From Amborella trichopoda (lineage: Eukaryota > Streptophyta > Magnoliopsida > Amborellales > Amborellaceae), in NCBI RefSeq assembly GCF_000471905.2, contig NW_006500351.1, positions 1,820,517 to 1,884,516 on the forward strand: DNA of 64,000 bases, written 5' to 3'. Numbering within the stretch: the first letter of the stretch is position 1; each line of letters starts with the position of its first letter. The position numbers and the translations under genes were made by a program. The notes under the pieces were generated by a model, which saw only the letters and a list, made by a program, of their open reading frames with translations, made no database searches and had not been told where the DNA came from. Positions 56,501-61,087 of the stretch are shown piece after piece.

Positions 56501-59172
56501 GTCCATTAAAAATTCTATTATTTCTTTCTACCCATATTGTCCATATGGTAGCAGCCACAGTAGCCTTCCATAAAGTTCTTCCAGCCAAAGGCCAGCAACA
56601 ACCCCCCTCTCCTGCTTTCGTACGCGCTCCCACCTGACTTTGAATTCAGGGACTTGCATGGTTGTTTGTTAAGAGTTTGTTAAATATTTGGGAAGCTGAT
56701 TTCGCTTGACTGGGAAGTCATAGCAGGTGATAGACTAGTGTGGTAAGGATGCAGGTAGAGGTTCTATATGATAGATCCACTCTGAAGCGGATGACCTTTA
56801 ACAGCGGAAGATCTGGGGTGATTCTTATCTATTCGGGAAGATAAACCAAAAAACGTTGGGCATTGTCAATAAGGAGAATCACAACATCCTAGGCAAAATA
56901 GATTACCCCTATTGGAAACAAGAAAAGAAAGGTGGATCATAGTACAGTGGAAATTGAACCTAGGAGCAAAAGGAACCACCGGTGAAATTTGCACAGGAGA
57001 ACTCAGAATGGAACACAAAACTGGAGTTTGGGGAAGAAGAAATGAGGTGTCAGATAACCTAGCACAGGAGGGAGACGTGTCCAAAAGTAAAAGGATTTGG
57101 GTGGTTTAAGGTAGCAGAGGAATATTAAGGCAGATGGGCTTCAAGGAGTTTCAAATGTTACAAAAAGAAAAATTGCATCTGGAAATAGTCAACCTTTCTC
57201 CAAAAAAAAAAATGCATCTGGAGGTGAAATTTTAAACTCAAGGTCAAATTTGAATTCAAATGTAAGTTAAGAAGCAAGAGGGCCATATGAATGTGATGCA
57301 GCCAAGTCGCCATCAAAGCATCTCTGTGCCACCTGTAGAGAGAGATATTTGTGACTGTTTGATCTCCCTGACAAATGGAACCGCAAATGGTAGATCAAGG
57401 AGGGAGCAAAGATCTGACGACGATGGTTTCTTGCAGCACTTAGAGGGTTCATGGACAGTTATGGGCCAAAGTTTGAGGGGATCTATATTCAATAACCGAG
57501 ATTGCTTAGTCAATTGGATCCATACTTGATGGTGAAGATAGAGGGAACCTCAACAACTCAACAATATGCAATGGATCCAGCATTATGCACGATTGAATAG
57601 GAAAAATATCAAATGTCGAAGGTAGAAGAAACAAGCATGGTTTGGGGGCAATTGAAAATAGAGACATGGTTGCTCTCCTTGCCAACCCCCAACAGAAAAG
57701 ATCAATGGCCATTGTGCAAGATCGAATAGGAAAAATATCCAACGTGGAAGATATAAGGAAAAAAAGGCATGGTTTGGGGGCAATAGAAAATAGAGACATG
57801 GTTTGCTCTCCCTGGCCTCTACAAAGAGATCTTATTTAGACTTGGAGCGGCAATGAGAAACTCCTTATGATTCAATTCAGGTTGGGACCAATGTTATCAG
57901 AACCCAACCACTGGCACCGATGAGGGCACTGGTCCGGTTAGACCGGCCGGTTTGGACTAGTTCACTGGTCGGACCGGTCCTACAATTAAAAAATATGCAA
58001 AAAGCAGGAAAGTACGGGAAATTTGTAAAAGGTTTAAAAAGTCAAGAAAAATACATGGAACAAAAAAAAAAATGTAACATGGGAATAAAATAGAACTATA
58101 TAAAAGACAAAGTCAACCTCCACAAGTTCCTAAACTCCACCATAAAAAACTACAAATACAAAGTACAAAGTACAAACTAATGTTTCAAATTCTCCTTTAC
58201 ATAATCATAATGCATAAATGCTATTAAAAACACAAGTCTTCATATGTAATCTATGAAACTTAGATCAATATTCTTCTTCATCATTATCTCCTCCCATTCC
58301 ATTTACTAGCCTTGTGTTTTATTTTAGGGAAGCTCCTTCCAAGCACTTCTACCCATTATAAGGCAACGGATTATTGATGGCTTCACTCCTGAGGCTCGTG
58401 ATTTATTCCAAAGGGAATTTGACTTTTTTGACAAAGTCACATCAATTTCTGGGGTGCTTTTTCCTCTAGCTAAAGAAGAGCGCCGAGCTGGTATTCGCAG
58501 GTATTATCGAATTAGCATCTGTTTCAATTTTAAATATCTTAAATGTTTCTCTTATGTTATTTTATGGATGGTTCTTTCCAGGGAATTGGAGAAAATTGAA
58601 ATGGAAGGAGATGACCTTTATCTTCCTACTGCTCCCAACAAACTTGTGCGTAGCATTCAGTTGGACAGCGGGATACCCTTACAGTCTGCTGCGAAAGTAC
58701 CTATAATGATCACATTTAATGTGGTGGACAGGGATGGAAATCAGAATGATTTAAGGCCACAAGCATGTATATTTAAGGTCCAGAATTGTCCTTTCTACAT
58801 TTTATTTTATTATTGAAACACTGCATTATAATGTCATGTAAATATTTTAAAAAAATTTAGGGTTTCAAAATGCAACTGGGAGTTGGTCTAAATTAGTATT
58901 TAACTGGTGATGTGTGTATTTTTTGCTAGGATAGGTTAGCAGGTTGGTACATGTAGTTGAAATTTTATTCTGCCACATTTTATATTTCTAGTACTTTCAC
59001 AAAAGGTTTTAACTTTGAATTTGTCATTTAGGTTGGTGATGATTGTCGACAAGATGTTCTTGCTCTTCAAGTTATTTCTCTCCTTAGAGACATTTTTGGA
59101 GCAGTGGGACTTAATCTCTATCTGTTCCCATATGGCGTCCTACCAACTGGTTATGAAAGAGGAATTATTGAG
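922..59172 (+). CDS. PI4KA1: PI4K alpha 1 (type III phosphatidylinositol 4-kinase alpha), 20 internal exons, partial at both ends
   Basis: The enzyme phosphorylates phosphatidylinositol at the 4-position and makes the plasma-membrane PI4P pool. In Arabidopsis it is anchored by a complex with NPG, Hyccin (HYC) and EFR3-like (EFOP) proteins (family knowledge). Twenty exons with GT-AG junctions and consistent phases give 1326 codons with no stop. They match the plant PI4K alpha family from the N-terminal solenoid (for example [30 protein letters not shown]) through the helical region ([19 protein letters not shown]) to the N-lobe of the kinase ([34 protein letters not shown]). The plant protein is about 2030 residues, so roughly two thirds is here. 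The DRxxxN catalytic loop and DFG-like motif should lie right of 64000. No exon contains transposon sequence. The identification rests on recalled family sequence, not on a search. Confidence 0.97.
1225..1383 (+). CDS. PI4KA1: PI4KA1 exon b
   Basis: 53 codons in phase 0, [17 protein letters not shown] to TTERVE. Acceptor attgcag, donor gag|gtttgc. Joined to the previous exon it restores the family stretch LRLxLLDAVSR. Solenoid region. Confidence 0.94.
1505..1632 (+). CDS. PI4KA1: PI4KA1 exon c
   Basis: 128 nt that start in phase 0 and end two bases into an Arg codon. The product is [13 protein letters not shown] to AAESKSG. Acceptor ttctag, donor ag|gtaagt. Solenoid region. Confidence 0.94.
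1827..2133 (+). CDS. PI4KA1: PI4KA1 exon d
   Basis: 307 nt. The first base completes Arg from the previous exon. It encodes [19 protein letters not shown], then [17 protein letters not shown] and [13 protein letters not shown], ending AQGTPPL. These are among the most conserved N-terminal stretches in plant PI4K alpha. Confidence 0.96.
2630..2798 (+). CDS. PI4KA1: PI4KA1 exon e
   Basis: 169 nt, [19 protein letters not shown] to MSTIS plus one base of a Gly codon. The 496-bp intron before it (2134-2629) is ordinary AT-rich sequence with no element I recognise. Confidence 0.95.
2954..3171 (+). CDS. PI4KA1: PI4KA1 exon f
   Basis: 218 nt. Its first two bases complete Gly. The product is [17 protein letters not shown] to [15 protein letters not shown]. 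The donor ctg|gtaatc opens the largest intron in the window (18,792 bp). Confidence 0.95.
3780..5990 (+). mobile_element. L1-type LINE with RNase H, 5'-truncated, dead
   Basis: The copy begins inside the reverse transcriptase ([12 protein letters not shown]), then the thumb region with [18 protein letters not shown]. Next come the zinc-binding zf-RVT part ([14 protein letters not shown], with C..H near 4930) and a C-terminal RNase H domain ([13 protein letters not shown] at about 5330, [15 protein letters not shown]). The reading frame shifts several times, including within RNase H near 5360. The 3' end has the family tail gggcaaatctataagccc and ends caatacaatagttaac followed by an A-rich tract. 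No target duplication is visible. Confidence 0.9.
6024..6460. mobile_element. 437-bp MITE with 9-bp target duplication (MULE-like)
   Basis: tttaagtaa occurs at 6015-6023 and again at 6461-6469. Between them the ends are inverted repeats: GGGTGTGG...TTGCAACCTTAAA on the left, and its imperfect complement tttaaggttgcaacc...gaacttttcc on the right. A 9-bp duplication is typical of Mutator-like elements. There is no coding capacity. Inside, about 48 bp is duplicated (6192-6239 and 6240-6288). Confidence 0.8.
6550..7475 (-). mobile_element. L1-type LINE fragment (zf-RVT and RNase H), antisense
   Basis: On the minus strand, 7472-7269 reads as the zinc-binding part ([20 protein letters not shown]). 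6983-6774 reads as RNase H ([42 protein letters not shown]). Stops and frameshifts break it. No tail or target duplication is visible. Confidence 0.85.
7480..8195. other. No recognisable feature
   Basis: AT-rich sequence between two antisense L1 fragments. An open frame at 7338-7643 (+) is low-complexity and matches nothing I know. It may be old transposon sequence. Confidence 0.5.
8475..8520. repeat. (GA)n microsatellite
   Basis: About twenty GA units inside a purine-rich stretch (8340-8530). Confidence 0.95.
8570..9165. repeat. Tandem duplication of about 300 bp with (GATG)n/(GATA)n
   Basis: Unit 1 (about 8570-8858) and unit 2 (about 8859-9165) share ggcagtcaaaa, cacctgggcgcaacccaaag-type sequence, a block around cttgctttgcc and acgtgtcaa, and catatatgacaaaagtcaac. 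GATG/GATA runs lie at 8575-8610, 8640-8660, 8870-8890 and 8925-8990. The shared blocks are the RNase H end and 3' UTR of the antisense L1, so the duplication arose after that insertion. Confidence 0.85.
11256..11292. repeat. 13-bp perfect inverted repeat between two opposed LINEs
   Basis: gataacactagac at 11256-11268 and its exact complement at 11280-11292, with an 11-nt loop. It lies where the 5' side of the antisense L1 meets the 5' side of the sense L1. Confidence 0.85.
11280..16400 (+). mobile_element. L1-type LINE, about 5.1 kb, near full-length, dead
   Basis: The 5' part (to about 12060) is Pro/Ser-rich and not clearly ORF1. ORF2 follows. Endonuclease starts [20 protein letters not shown] (about 12070), then [10 protein letters not shown] and [21 protein letters not shown] runs 13320-14550 with [30 protein letters not shown] and the YIDD active site at 14183-14194. 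zf-RVT (14890-15480) has [20 protein letters not shown] and [14 protein letters not shown]. RNase H is only a trace after 15730. Many stops and frameshifts are present. Both outer limits are approximate. Confidence 0.87.
13861..14092 (+). repeat. About 120-bp tandem duplication inside the LINE RT
   Basis: 13861-13980 and 13981-14092 share cttaatcaatggaacccc / cctaatcaatggaacccc, catggt-tcagcaagacg-type sequence and ctttgcaatag. Normally this stretch occurs once between the FSILINGTP motif and the YIDD box. Confidence 0.85.
16430..16830 (-). pseudogene. hAT transposase N-terminal (BED zinc finger) fragment
   Basis: On the minus strand the open frame 16825-16439 contains [19 protein letters not shown], followed by a region with DVKREM. 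That is the C-x2-C...H layout of the BED finger of plant hAT transposases, where GGIxRxKxHL is usual. No DUF659 or dimerisation domain is near, and no terminal repeats are visible. It is a remnant between an L1 and an RTE element. Confidence 0.7.
17298..20300 (+). mobile_element. Complete RTE-type non-LTR retrotransposon with 14-bp target duplication
   Basis: The 14-mer atatacttgggaat flanks it at 17284-17297 and 20301-20314. The 5' UTR has two related blocks around gaagtgacg (17455, 17528). Then comes an APE-type endonuclease ([40 protein letters not shown]), and a reverse transcriptase ([36 protein letters not shown] at 19510-19521). The family C-terminus follows ([38 protein letters not shown]). 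It ends ccgaccccaatcagttggga and (GAT)n, as plant RTEs do. Frameshifts and stops make it dead. Confidence 0.93.
17973..18078 (+). repeat. 53-bp tandem duplication in the RTE endonuclease
   Basis: Copies 17973-18025 and 18026-18078 start atggagagatggcc, are adjacent and differ at only about three bases. 53 is not a multiple of three, so the duplication itself breaks the endonuclease frame just at the GGDLNxHVG motif. Confidence 0.95.
20338..20364. repeat. (GT)n-like microsatellite
   Basis: gtgtgtgtgcgcgtgtgtgtg a few bases right of the RTE target duplication. Confidence 0.85.
21964..22122 (+). CDS. PI4KA1: PI4KA1 exon g
   Basis: 53 codons in phase 0, [15 protein letters not shown] to [13 protein letters not shown], with the conserved core [20 protein letters not shown]. 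Acceptor tttcag, donor cag|gtattg. The first 15 residues are the variable part in this family. Confidence 0.95.
22243..22425 (+). CDS. PI4KA1: PI4KA1 exon h
   Basis: 61 codons in phase 0, [15 protein letters not shown] to [13 protein letters not shown]. Acceptor tatgcag, donor cag|gtttgc. It opens the 13.6-kb intron. Confidence 0.96.
25080..25107. repeat. (CA)n microsatellite
   Basis: cacacacacgtgtgcacac and following CA units. Confidence 0.9.
25340..25550 (+). mobile_element. L1-family 3' UTR fragment
   Basis: It shares with the LINE at 3780-5990 the tail blocks around tataagccca, gtatagggtctgctgacc, taccgagagacccgtctag and caatacaaaagttaac. Nothing coding is attached, so it is a strongly 5'-truncated copy. 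The following T run belongs to an antisense copy. Confidence 0.85.
25557..28760 (-). mobile_element. L1-type LINE, antisense, dead
   Basis: From right to left on the minus strand come endonuclease traces near 28640-28550, the pre-RT linker ([20 protein letters not shown] at 28230; [13 protein letters not shown] at 28020), RT with a YSDD box at 27109-27120 ([12 protein letters not shown]), and zf-RVT ([15 protein letters not shown] at 26070). It stops after WxVWKER (about 25750) with no RNase H domain, unlike its relatives, although a T tract lies at 25544-25553. Confidence 0.82.
30300..30540. repeat. Pyrimidine-rich tract with (CT)n
   Basis: CT-rich sequence in which cccctaacccaa and related words recur, with a clean (CT)n at 30404-30422. 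It shows no coding signal. Confidence 0.85.
31123..31497. mobile_element. Fold-back MITE nested in the hAT element
   Basis: The left end has a perfect 13-bp stem with a 2-nt loop (ttttgatagggct, gt, then its complement; 31123-31150), followed by taaagcctcacctc. The right end mirrors it: gagctgaggcttta (31449-31463), then the palindrome ataaggcctaggccttat (31473-31490). So both ends are inverted copies that are themselves palindromic. It has no coding capacity. Exact limits and target duplication are unclear. Confidence 0.65.
31880..34300 (-). pseudogene. hAT transposase (BED, DUF659, C-terminal dimerisation), inactive
   Basis: Domain order on the minus strand: BED finger (34290-34120; ICTLCGN, a K...H pair, ending VRACHKLEE), DUF659 (33752-33200; [40 protein letters not shown]) and the hAT dimerisation region (32465-32345; [34 protein letters not shown]). 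A basic/acidic tail follows ([28 protein letters not shown]). Lesions: a frame change and stop in the BED part, a TGA after NNGAN, Asn where the family has the catalytic Asp of VTDNA, and a 19-bp repeat near 32225. Confidence 0.93.
34570..34594. repeat. G-run with G-quadruplex potential
   Basis: Two G runs of eight or more, and a short GG, within 25 bp, in the upstream part of the hAT element. Confidence 0.9.
36067..36597 (+). CDS. PI4KA1: PI4KA1 exon i
   Basis: 177 codons in phase 0, the longest exon here. It begins [10 protein letters not shown], contains the alanine run [15 protein letters not shown] and [21 protein letters not shown], and ends TALLLSNL. The middle, after [10 protein letters not shown], is the part that diverges most from the Arabidopsis protein; that stretch is normally variable. 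Acceptor aaatag, donor ttg|gtgagc. Confidence 0.95.
36730..37089 (+). CDS. PI4KA1: PI4KA1 exon j
   Basis: 120 codons in phase 0, [20 protein letters not shown] to [13 protein letters not shown]. It includes [20 protein letters not shown] and [13 protein letters not shown]. Donor gag|gtgtgg; the family requires VVRH next, which exon k supplies. Confidence 0.96.
37244..37522. mobile_element. 279-bp hAT-type MITE
   Basis: The ends read CAGTGTTAAAAAG and, from the other side, CAGTGCTTAAAAC (CAGTG is a common hAT terminus). Flanks are gccgtgag (37236-37243) and gccttgtg (37523-37530), equal at 6 of 8 positions, consistent with an old 8-bp target duplication. It is non-coding. Confidence 0.7.
38990..40802. 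repeat. Tandem duplication of about 0.68 kb
   Basis: Copy 1 (38990-39671) and copy 2 (39672-40802) both start gacac-ttaaactga and end with a block around attgtattctgtttggtt and cattttgttt. Copy 1 has an inner duplication of about 150 bp (39086-39235 and 39236-39385, from actaaaaagag on). Copy 2 lacks that inner duplication but carries an L1 insertion. Confidence 0.9.
39855..40416 (-). mobile_element. L1 3' fragment (RNase H end and 3' UTR) with 18-bp target duplication
   Basis: tgtatcagctggcttatt stands at 39837-39854 and 40417-40434. The insert starts with a T tract (antisense A-tail), then the complement of the family 3' motif caatacaaaagttaac. At its right end it has RNase H coding on the minus strand ([34 protein letters not shown]). 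It is 562 bp long and 5'-truncated. Confidence 0.93.
40916..41130 (+). CDS. PI4KA1: PI4KA1 exon k
   Basis: 215 nt, [19 protein letters not shown] to LHLLEDRVY plus two bases of Arg. It includes the conserved [20 protein letters not shown]. Acceptor ttctag, donor ag|gtgatc. Confidence 0.96.
41566..41623 (+). mobile_element. 58-bp RTE tail insertion with 22-bp target duplication
   Basis: The insert carries tgtagccgaccccaattaat and ends in (GAT)n, matching the last bases of the RTE at 17298-20300. The flanks 41544-41565 and 41624-41645 agree at 20 of 22 bases (gaatagatagaagaaag and gaatggatagaagaaag, then at/ac-cag). It is either an extremely truncated RTE copy or part of a short element that borrows the RTE tail. 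Confidence 0.85.
43285..44640. repeat. Cluster of GATTCC/GGAATC motifs, possible non-autonomous DNA transposon
   Basis: Dense GATTCC, GGAATC and TTGATTC words fill 43290-43520 and again 44330-44610, with little in between. Two motif-rich zones around a plain centre look like the subterminal regions of a hAT-like element. I find no convincing terminal repeat or target duplication. Confidence 0.45.
46101..46226. repeat. 63-bp tandem duplication
   Basis: 46101-46163 and 46164-46226 share atagaatactaaaataaa, ttttaaagtgct and ataatttattttatcaaaaa. A further diverged pair, tgaaattatgacac to gggaatgggttaagaaa, stands at 46027-46085 and 46533-46590 and brackets this block. Confidence 0.9.
50007..50196 (+). 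CDS. PI4KA1: PI4KA1 exon l
   Basis: 190 nt. The first base completes Arg. It encodes [30 protein letters not shown] and a Ser-rich tail ending SFSNT. The Ser-rich end is the low-conservation linker of the family. Donor acg|gtagga. Confidence 0.95.
50336..50466 (+). CDS. PI4KA1: PI4KA1 exon m
   Basis: 131 nt, [14 protein letters not shown] then [20 protein letters not shown], ending two bases into Arg. Acceptor tgtacag, donor ag|gtattc. It leads into the helical region. Confidence 0.97.
50603..50756 (+). CDS. PI4KA1: PI4KA1 exon n
   Basis: 154 nt, [18 protein letters not shown] then [16 protein letters not shown], ending VTHLVQ in phase 0. Acceptor cccacag, donor cag|gtacct. Confidence 0.96.
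50757..51989 (+). other. 1.2-kb intron
   Basis: AT-rich intron with no element I recognise. A short imperfect duplication of cacctcatcaatgaccagta lies at 51320-51350 and 51380-51412. Confidence 0.85.
51990..52256 (+). CDS. PI4KA1: PI4KA1 exon o (helical/PIK domain)
   Basis: 89 codons in phase 0, [17 protein letters not shown] to [28 protein letters not shown] and [20 protein letters not shown] are the hallmark of the accessory helical domain that packs on the kinase domain. Acceptor atccag, donor ggg|gtgggt. Confidence 0.97.
52393..52470 (+). CDS. PI4KA1: PI4KA1 exon p
   Basis: 26 codons in phase 0, [16 protein letters not shown] then [10 protein letters not shown]. End of the helical domain. 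The acceptor is tctgcag. The 489-bp intron after it (52471-52959) holds nothing recognisable. Confidence 0.96.
52960..53007 (+). CDS. PI4KA1: PI4KA1 exon q (16-codon microexon)
   Basis: 48 nt in phase 0, [16 protein letters not shown]. It encodes the acidic, poorly conserved linker between the helical and kinase parts. Acceptor tttgcag and donor aag|gtatga are good, and the phase fits both neighbours. Its low conservation makes it the least certain exon. Confidence 0.85.
55632..56640 (-). mobile_element. L1-type LINE 3' part with intact-looking RNase H frame, antisense
   Basis: A T tract (55632-55641) is followed by the complement of the family 3' motif. The minus-strand frame 56372-55947 (141 codons, no stop) is an RNase H domain: [54 protein letters not shown]. 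Upstream, [17 protein letters not shown] (56560-56510) ends the zf-RVT part, with stops between the two. The left limit of homology at 56640 is approximate, and no target duplication was found. Confidence 0.88.
57580..57817. repeat. Imperfect tandem duplication, about 130-bp spacing
   Basis: gaataggaaaaatatc, gcatggtttgggggcaat and gaaaatagagacatgg occur in the same order at 57594-57670 and 57723-57803. The sequence is of unknown origin. Confidence 0.85.
57890..57985. repeat. CCGG-rich patch, possible end of a hAT-like element
   Basis: ctggtccggttagaccggcc, ggtttggactag and ggtcggaccggtcc form overlapping inverted words. Such patches occur at the ends of plant hAT-type elements. No partner end was found before exon r at 58328. 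Confidence 0.4.
58328..58500 (+). CDS. PI4KA1: PI4KA1 exon r
   Basis: 173 nt, [19 protein letters not shown] then [19 protein letters not shown], ending two bases into Arg. This is the near-invariant lead into the kinase domain. Donor ag|gtatta; the following intron is only 81 bp. Confidence 0.97.
58582..58777 (+). CDS. PI4KA1: PI4KA1 exon s (kinase N-lobe, ATP lysine)
   Basis: 196 nt, [20 protein letters not shown], then [19 protein letters not shown] and RPQACIFK. The last codon, AAG at 58775-58777, is the lysine that aligns with the ATP-binding Lys of PI3K/PI4K kinases (I-F-K-x-G-D-D). The exon ends right after it, in phase 0. Confidence 0.97.
59032..59172 (+). CDS. PI4KA1: PI4KA1 exon t (last in window)
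   Basis: 47 codons in phase 0, [20 protein letters not shown] to [14 protein letters not shown]. It continues the kinase N-lobe. Acceptor atttag, donor gag|gtaatt. The next exon, with the catalytic loop, is outside the window. Confidence 0.97.
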
Positions 59173-59623
59173 GTAATTATAGGTTACCTTTTGTGGAAGA
59201 TGGTTTGACAATGTCCTTTTTCATAGGAGAAGTTTAAAATAAGGCCATTTATTTTTGGCAAGGAGGTCATAACCATGTTTAGGTGTTGGATGTAAATCGA
59301 GTGGCTGAGGGCGTGTCAATGGCTAAGCTCAAAGTTCAAAGAAAACTCATAGTTAGGAGTAATTGTGACCTTGTAATATAGATAAATGGTCTTATTGTAT
59401 ACAATCCCATTTTCATATTTAAATTGGTAATGCTCATGTACTCATTAGTTATCCTGTATTTATAGAAAACTGAAATCTGTTCATTAGCTTATCGTTTGTG
59501 CATGTGTTTCTATCTCACTTTCTCACTCATTGCATATTATTATATAACTATTTATGTTCTTTATTTGTGCCCCAGGTGAGTTCATGTTTTCATCCCTGCT
59601 CTCTCTTTGAATTTAGATTCTAG

Positions 59624-59901
59624 TGTTGAAAGTGCAGTAGTGGTTGAAATTGAAGTAGAGAAGAAAACAGTTTGGTAGGATCTAGAGAGAGAGAGAGGAA
59701 ATAAAATAAAGATGATGAAGGAGAGAGAGCATGTGAGAGATATAGAGAGAGAGAGAGAGGGAAAGTGAGTGGCTTAGATGTTAATTATGATCTCTACCCC
59801 TCTTATAGCATTAAGTTATAACCCTAATTACAACTTATGGATAATACTGCCCTTATTTAAATATATAAAATAAATAAAAACTAAATAAAAGGCAAATGAC
59901 A
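59624..59901 (-). repeat. Probable 3' LTR of the copia element
   Basis: Read on the minus strand the segment starts TGTCATTTGCC after acaaggacaaaac (possible polypurine tract) and ends TTTCAACA, the TG...CA form of an LTR. It contains GA/CT runs (59690-59760). The partner LTR is not in view, so neither identity nor target duplication can be tested. Confidence 0.5.
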
Positions 59902-60987
59902 GTTTTGTCCTTGTAACCATGTACCTTGAGCCATTGCTCTATATTCTGCTTCATCACTTGATCGTGCTACCACACTTTGCTTCTTGCTTTTCCAAGTAAA
60001 CAGGTTTCCAAACCGAAGGTACAATATTCTGCACACAGCATCTATGTAAACTGCAACATCAAGATGTCCTTGATATGAGAAAAATATCTCTTTCCTTGGT
60101 GCAGATTTGAGATATCTTAATATTTTGTACACAACATCAAGGTGGGGTTTACATGGTGCATGCCTAAATTGGTTGATCACACTAGCCACATAAGAAATAT
60201 CTAGTCGAGCGATTGTGAGATATATATAAGCTTGCCCGCCATTCGTTGATACTGATTAGGATCTTTGAGTAGCTCTCCCCTTTCTCCAAGAAGTTTATGA
60301 TTGCATCTACCGGATTATCTGCTGGTCCACATCCCAACATCCTCGTTTGTTGTAACAAGTCCAACACGTATTTTCTCTGGGAGCTGACTATCCCTTTCTT
60401 TGATCTAGCCACTTCAATTCCCAAACAATACTTAAGGGGTCTTATATCTTCGATATCAAACACCATGCTTGAATAAGATTTAAGATCCTTACATTATGCC
60501 GTGTCACAACAATATCATCAACATACACAATAAGGGCAGAAATTTCAACAGTATCCCTCGTCACAAAGAGTATATGATCAGCTTGGTTCCTTTTGAACTA
60601 AAATTTTAGTTGTGCCTCATTGAATTTTTTAGCCATACACTAGGAGATTGTTTAAGTCCATATATTGCTTTCTTGAACTTGTTAACCTTTACTATCTCCC
60701 CCTTGATTTGAAAACCAGGGGCTTGGCCACATAGATTTCTTCTTGGATGTCTTCTTGTAAGAATGCATTCATAACATCTATCTGATGGAGTGGCCACGAT
60801 TTATTCGCAGTTAGTGAAAGAATGATCCTACAGTGTTCAACTTGGCCACAAGCGGAAAAGTGTCTTGGTAGTTTATACCAAGAGTCTGGGTGAAACCTTT
60901 TACAACCAATCTTGGTTGTACCTTTCAATAGTACCATTAGCTTTGTATTTACCGTGAATATCCACGACATTCTAACCTTCTTCCCTT

Positions 60988-61087
60988 TAGGAAGGTTAGT
61001 GATTTCCCATGTATTATTCTGCTCTCATCTTGTCATCTAGGAAGGTTAGTGATTTCCCATGTATTATTCCGCTTTCACCTCGTCATC
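60988..61087 (-). repeat. 50-bp tandem duplication in the copia polyprotein
   Basis: 60988-61037 and 61038-61087 share taggaaggttagtgatttcc and catgtattatt. Fifty bases is not a multiple of three, so it shifts the frame between integrase and RT. Confidence 0.92.

Larger units (their letters stand above)
53008..58327 (+). other. 5.3-kb intron with an L1 and unclassified repeats
   Basis: It holds an antisense L1 fragment (55632-56640), a duplication at 57580-57817 and a CCGG-rich patch at 57890-57985 that resembles the end of a hAT-type element. Part 53010-55630 is AT-rich with no clear element. Part 56640-57580 shows no coding signal. It ends at acceptor tttag of exon r. Confidence 0.85.
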
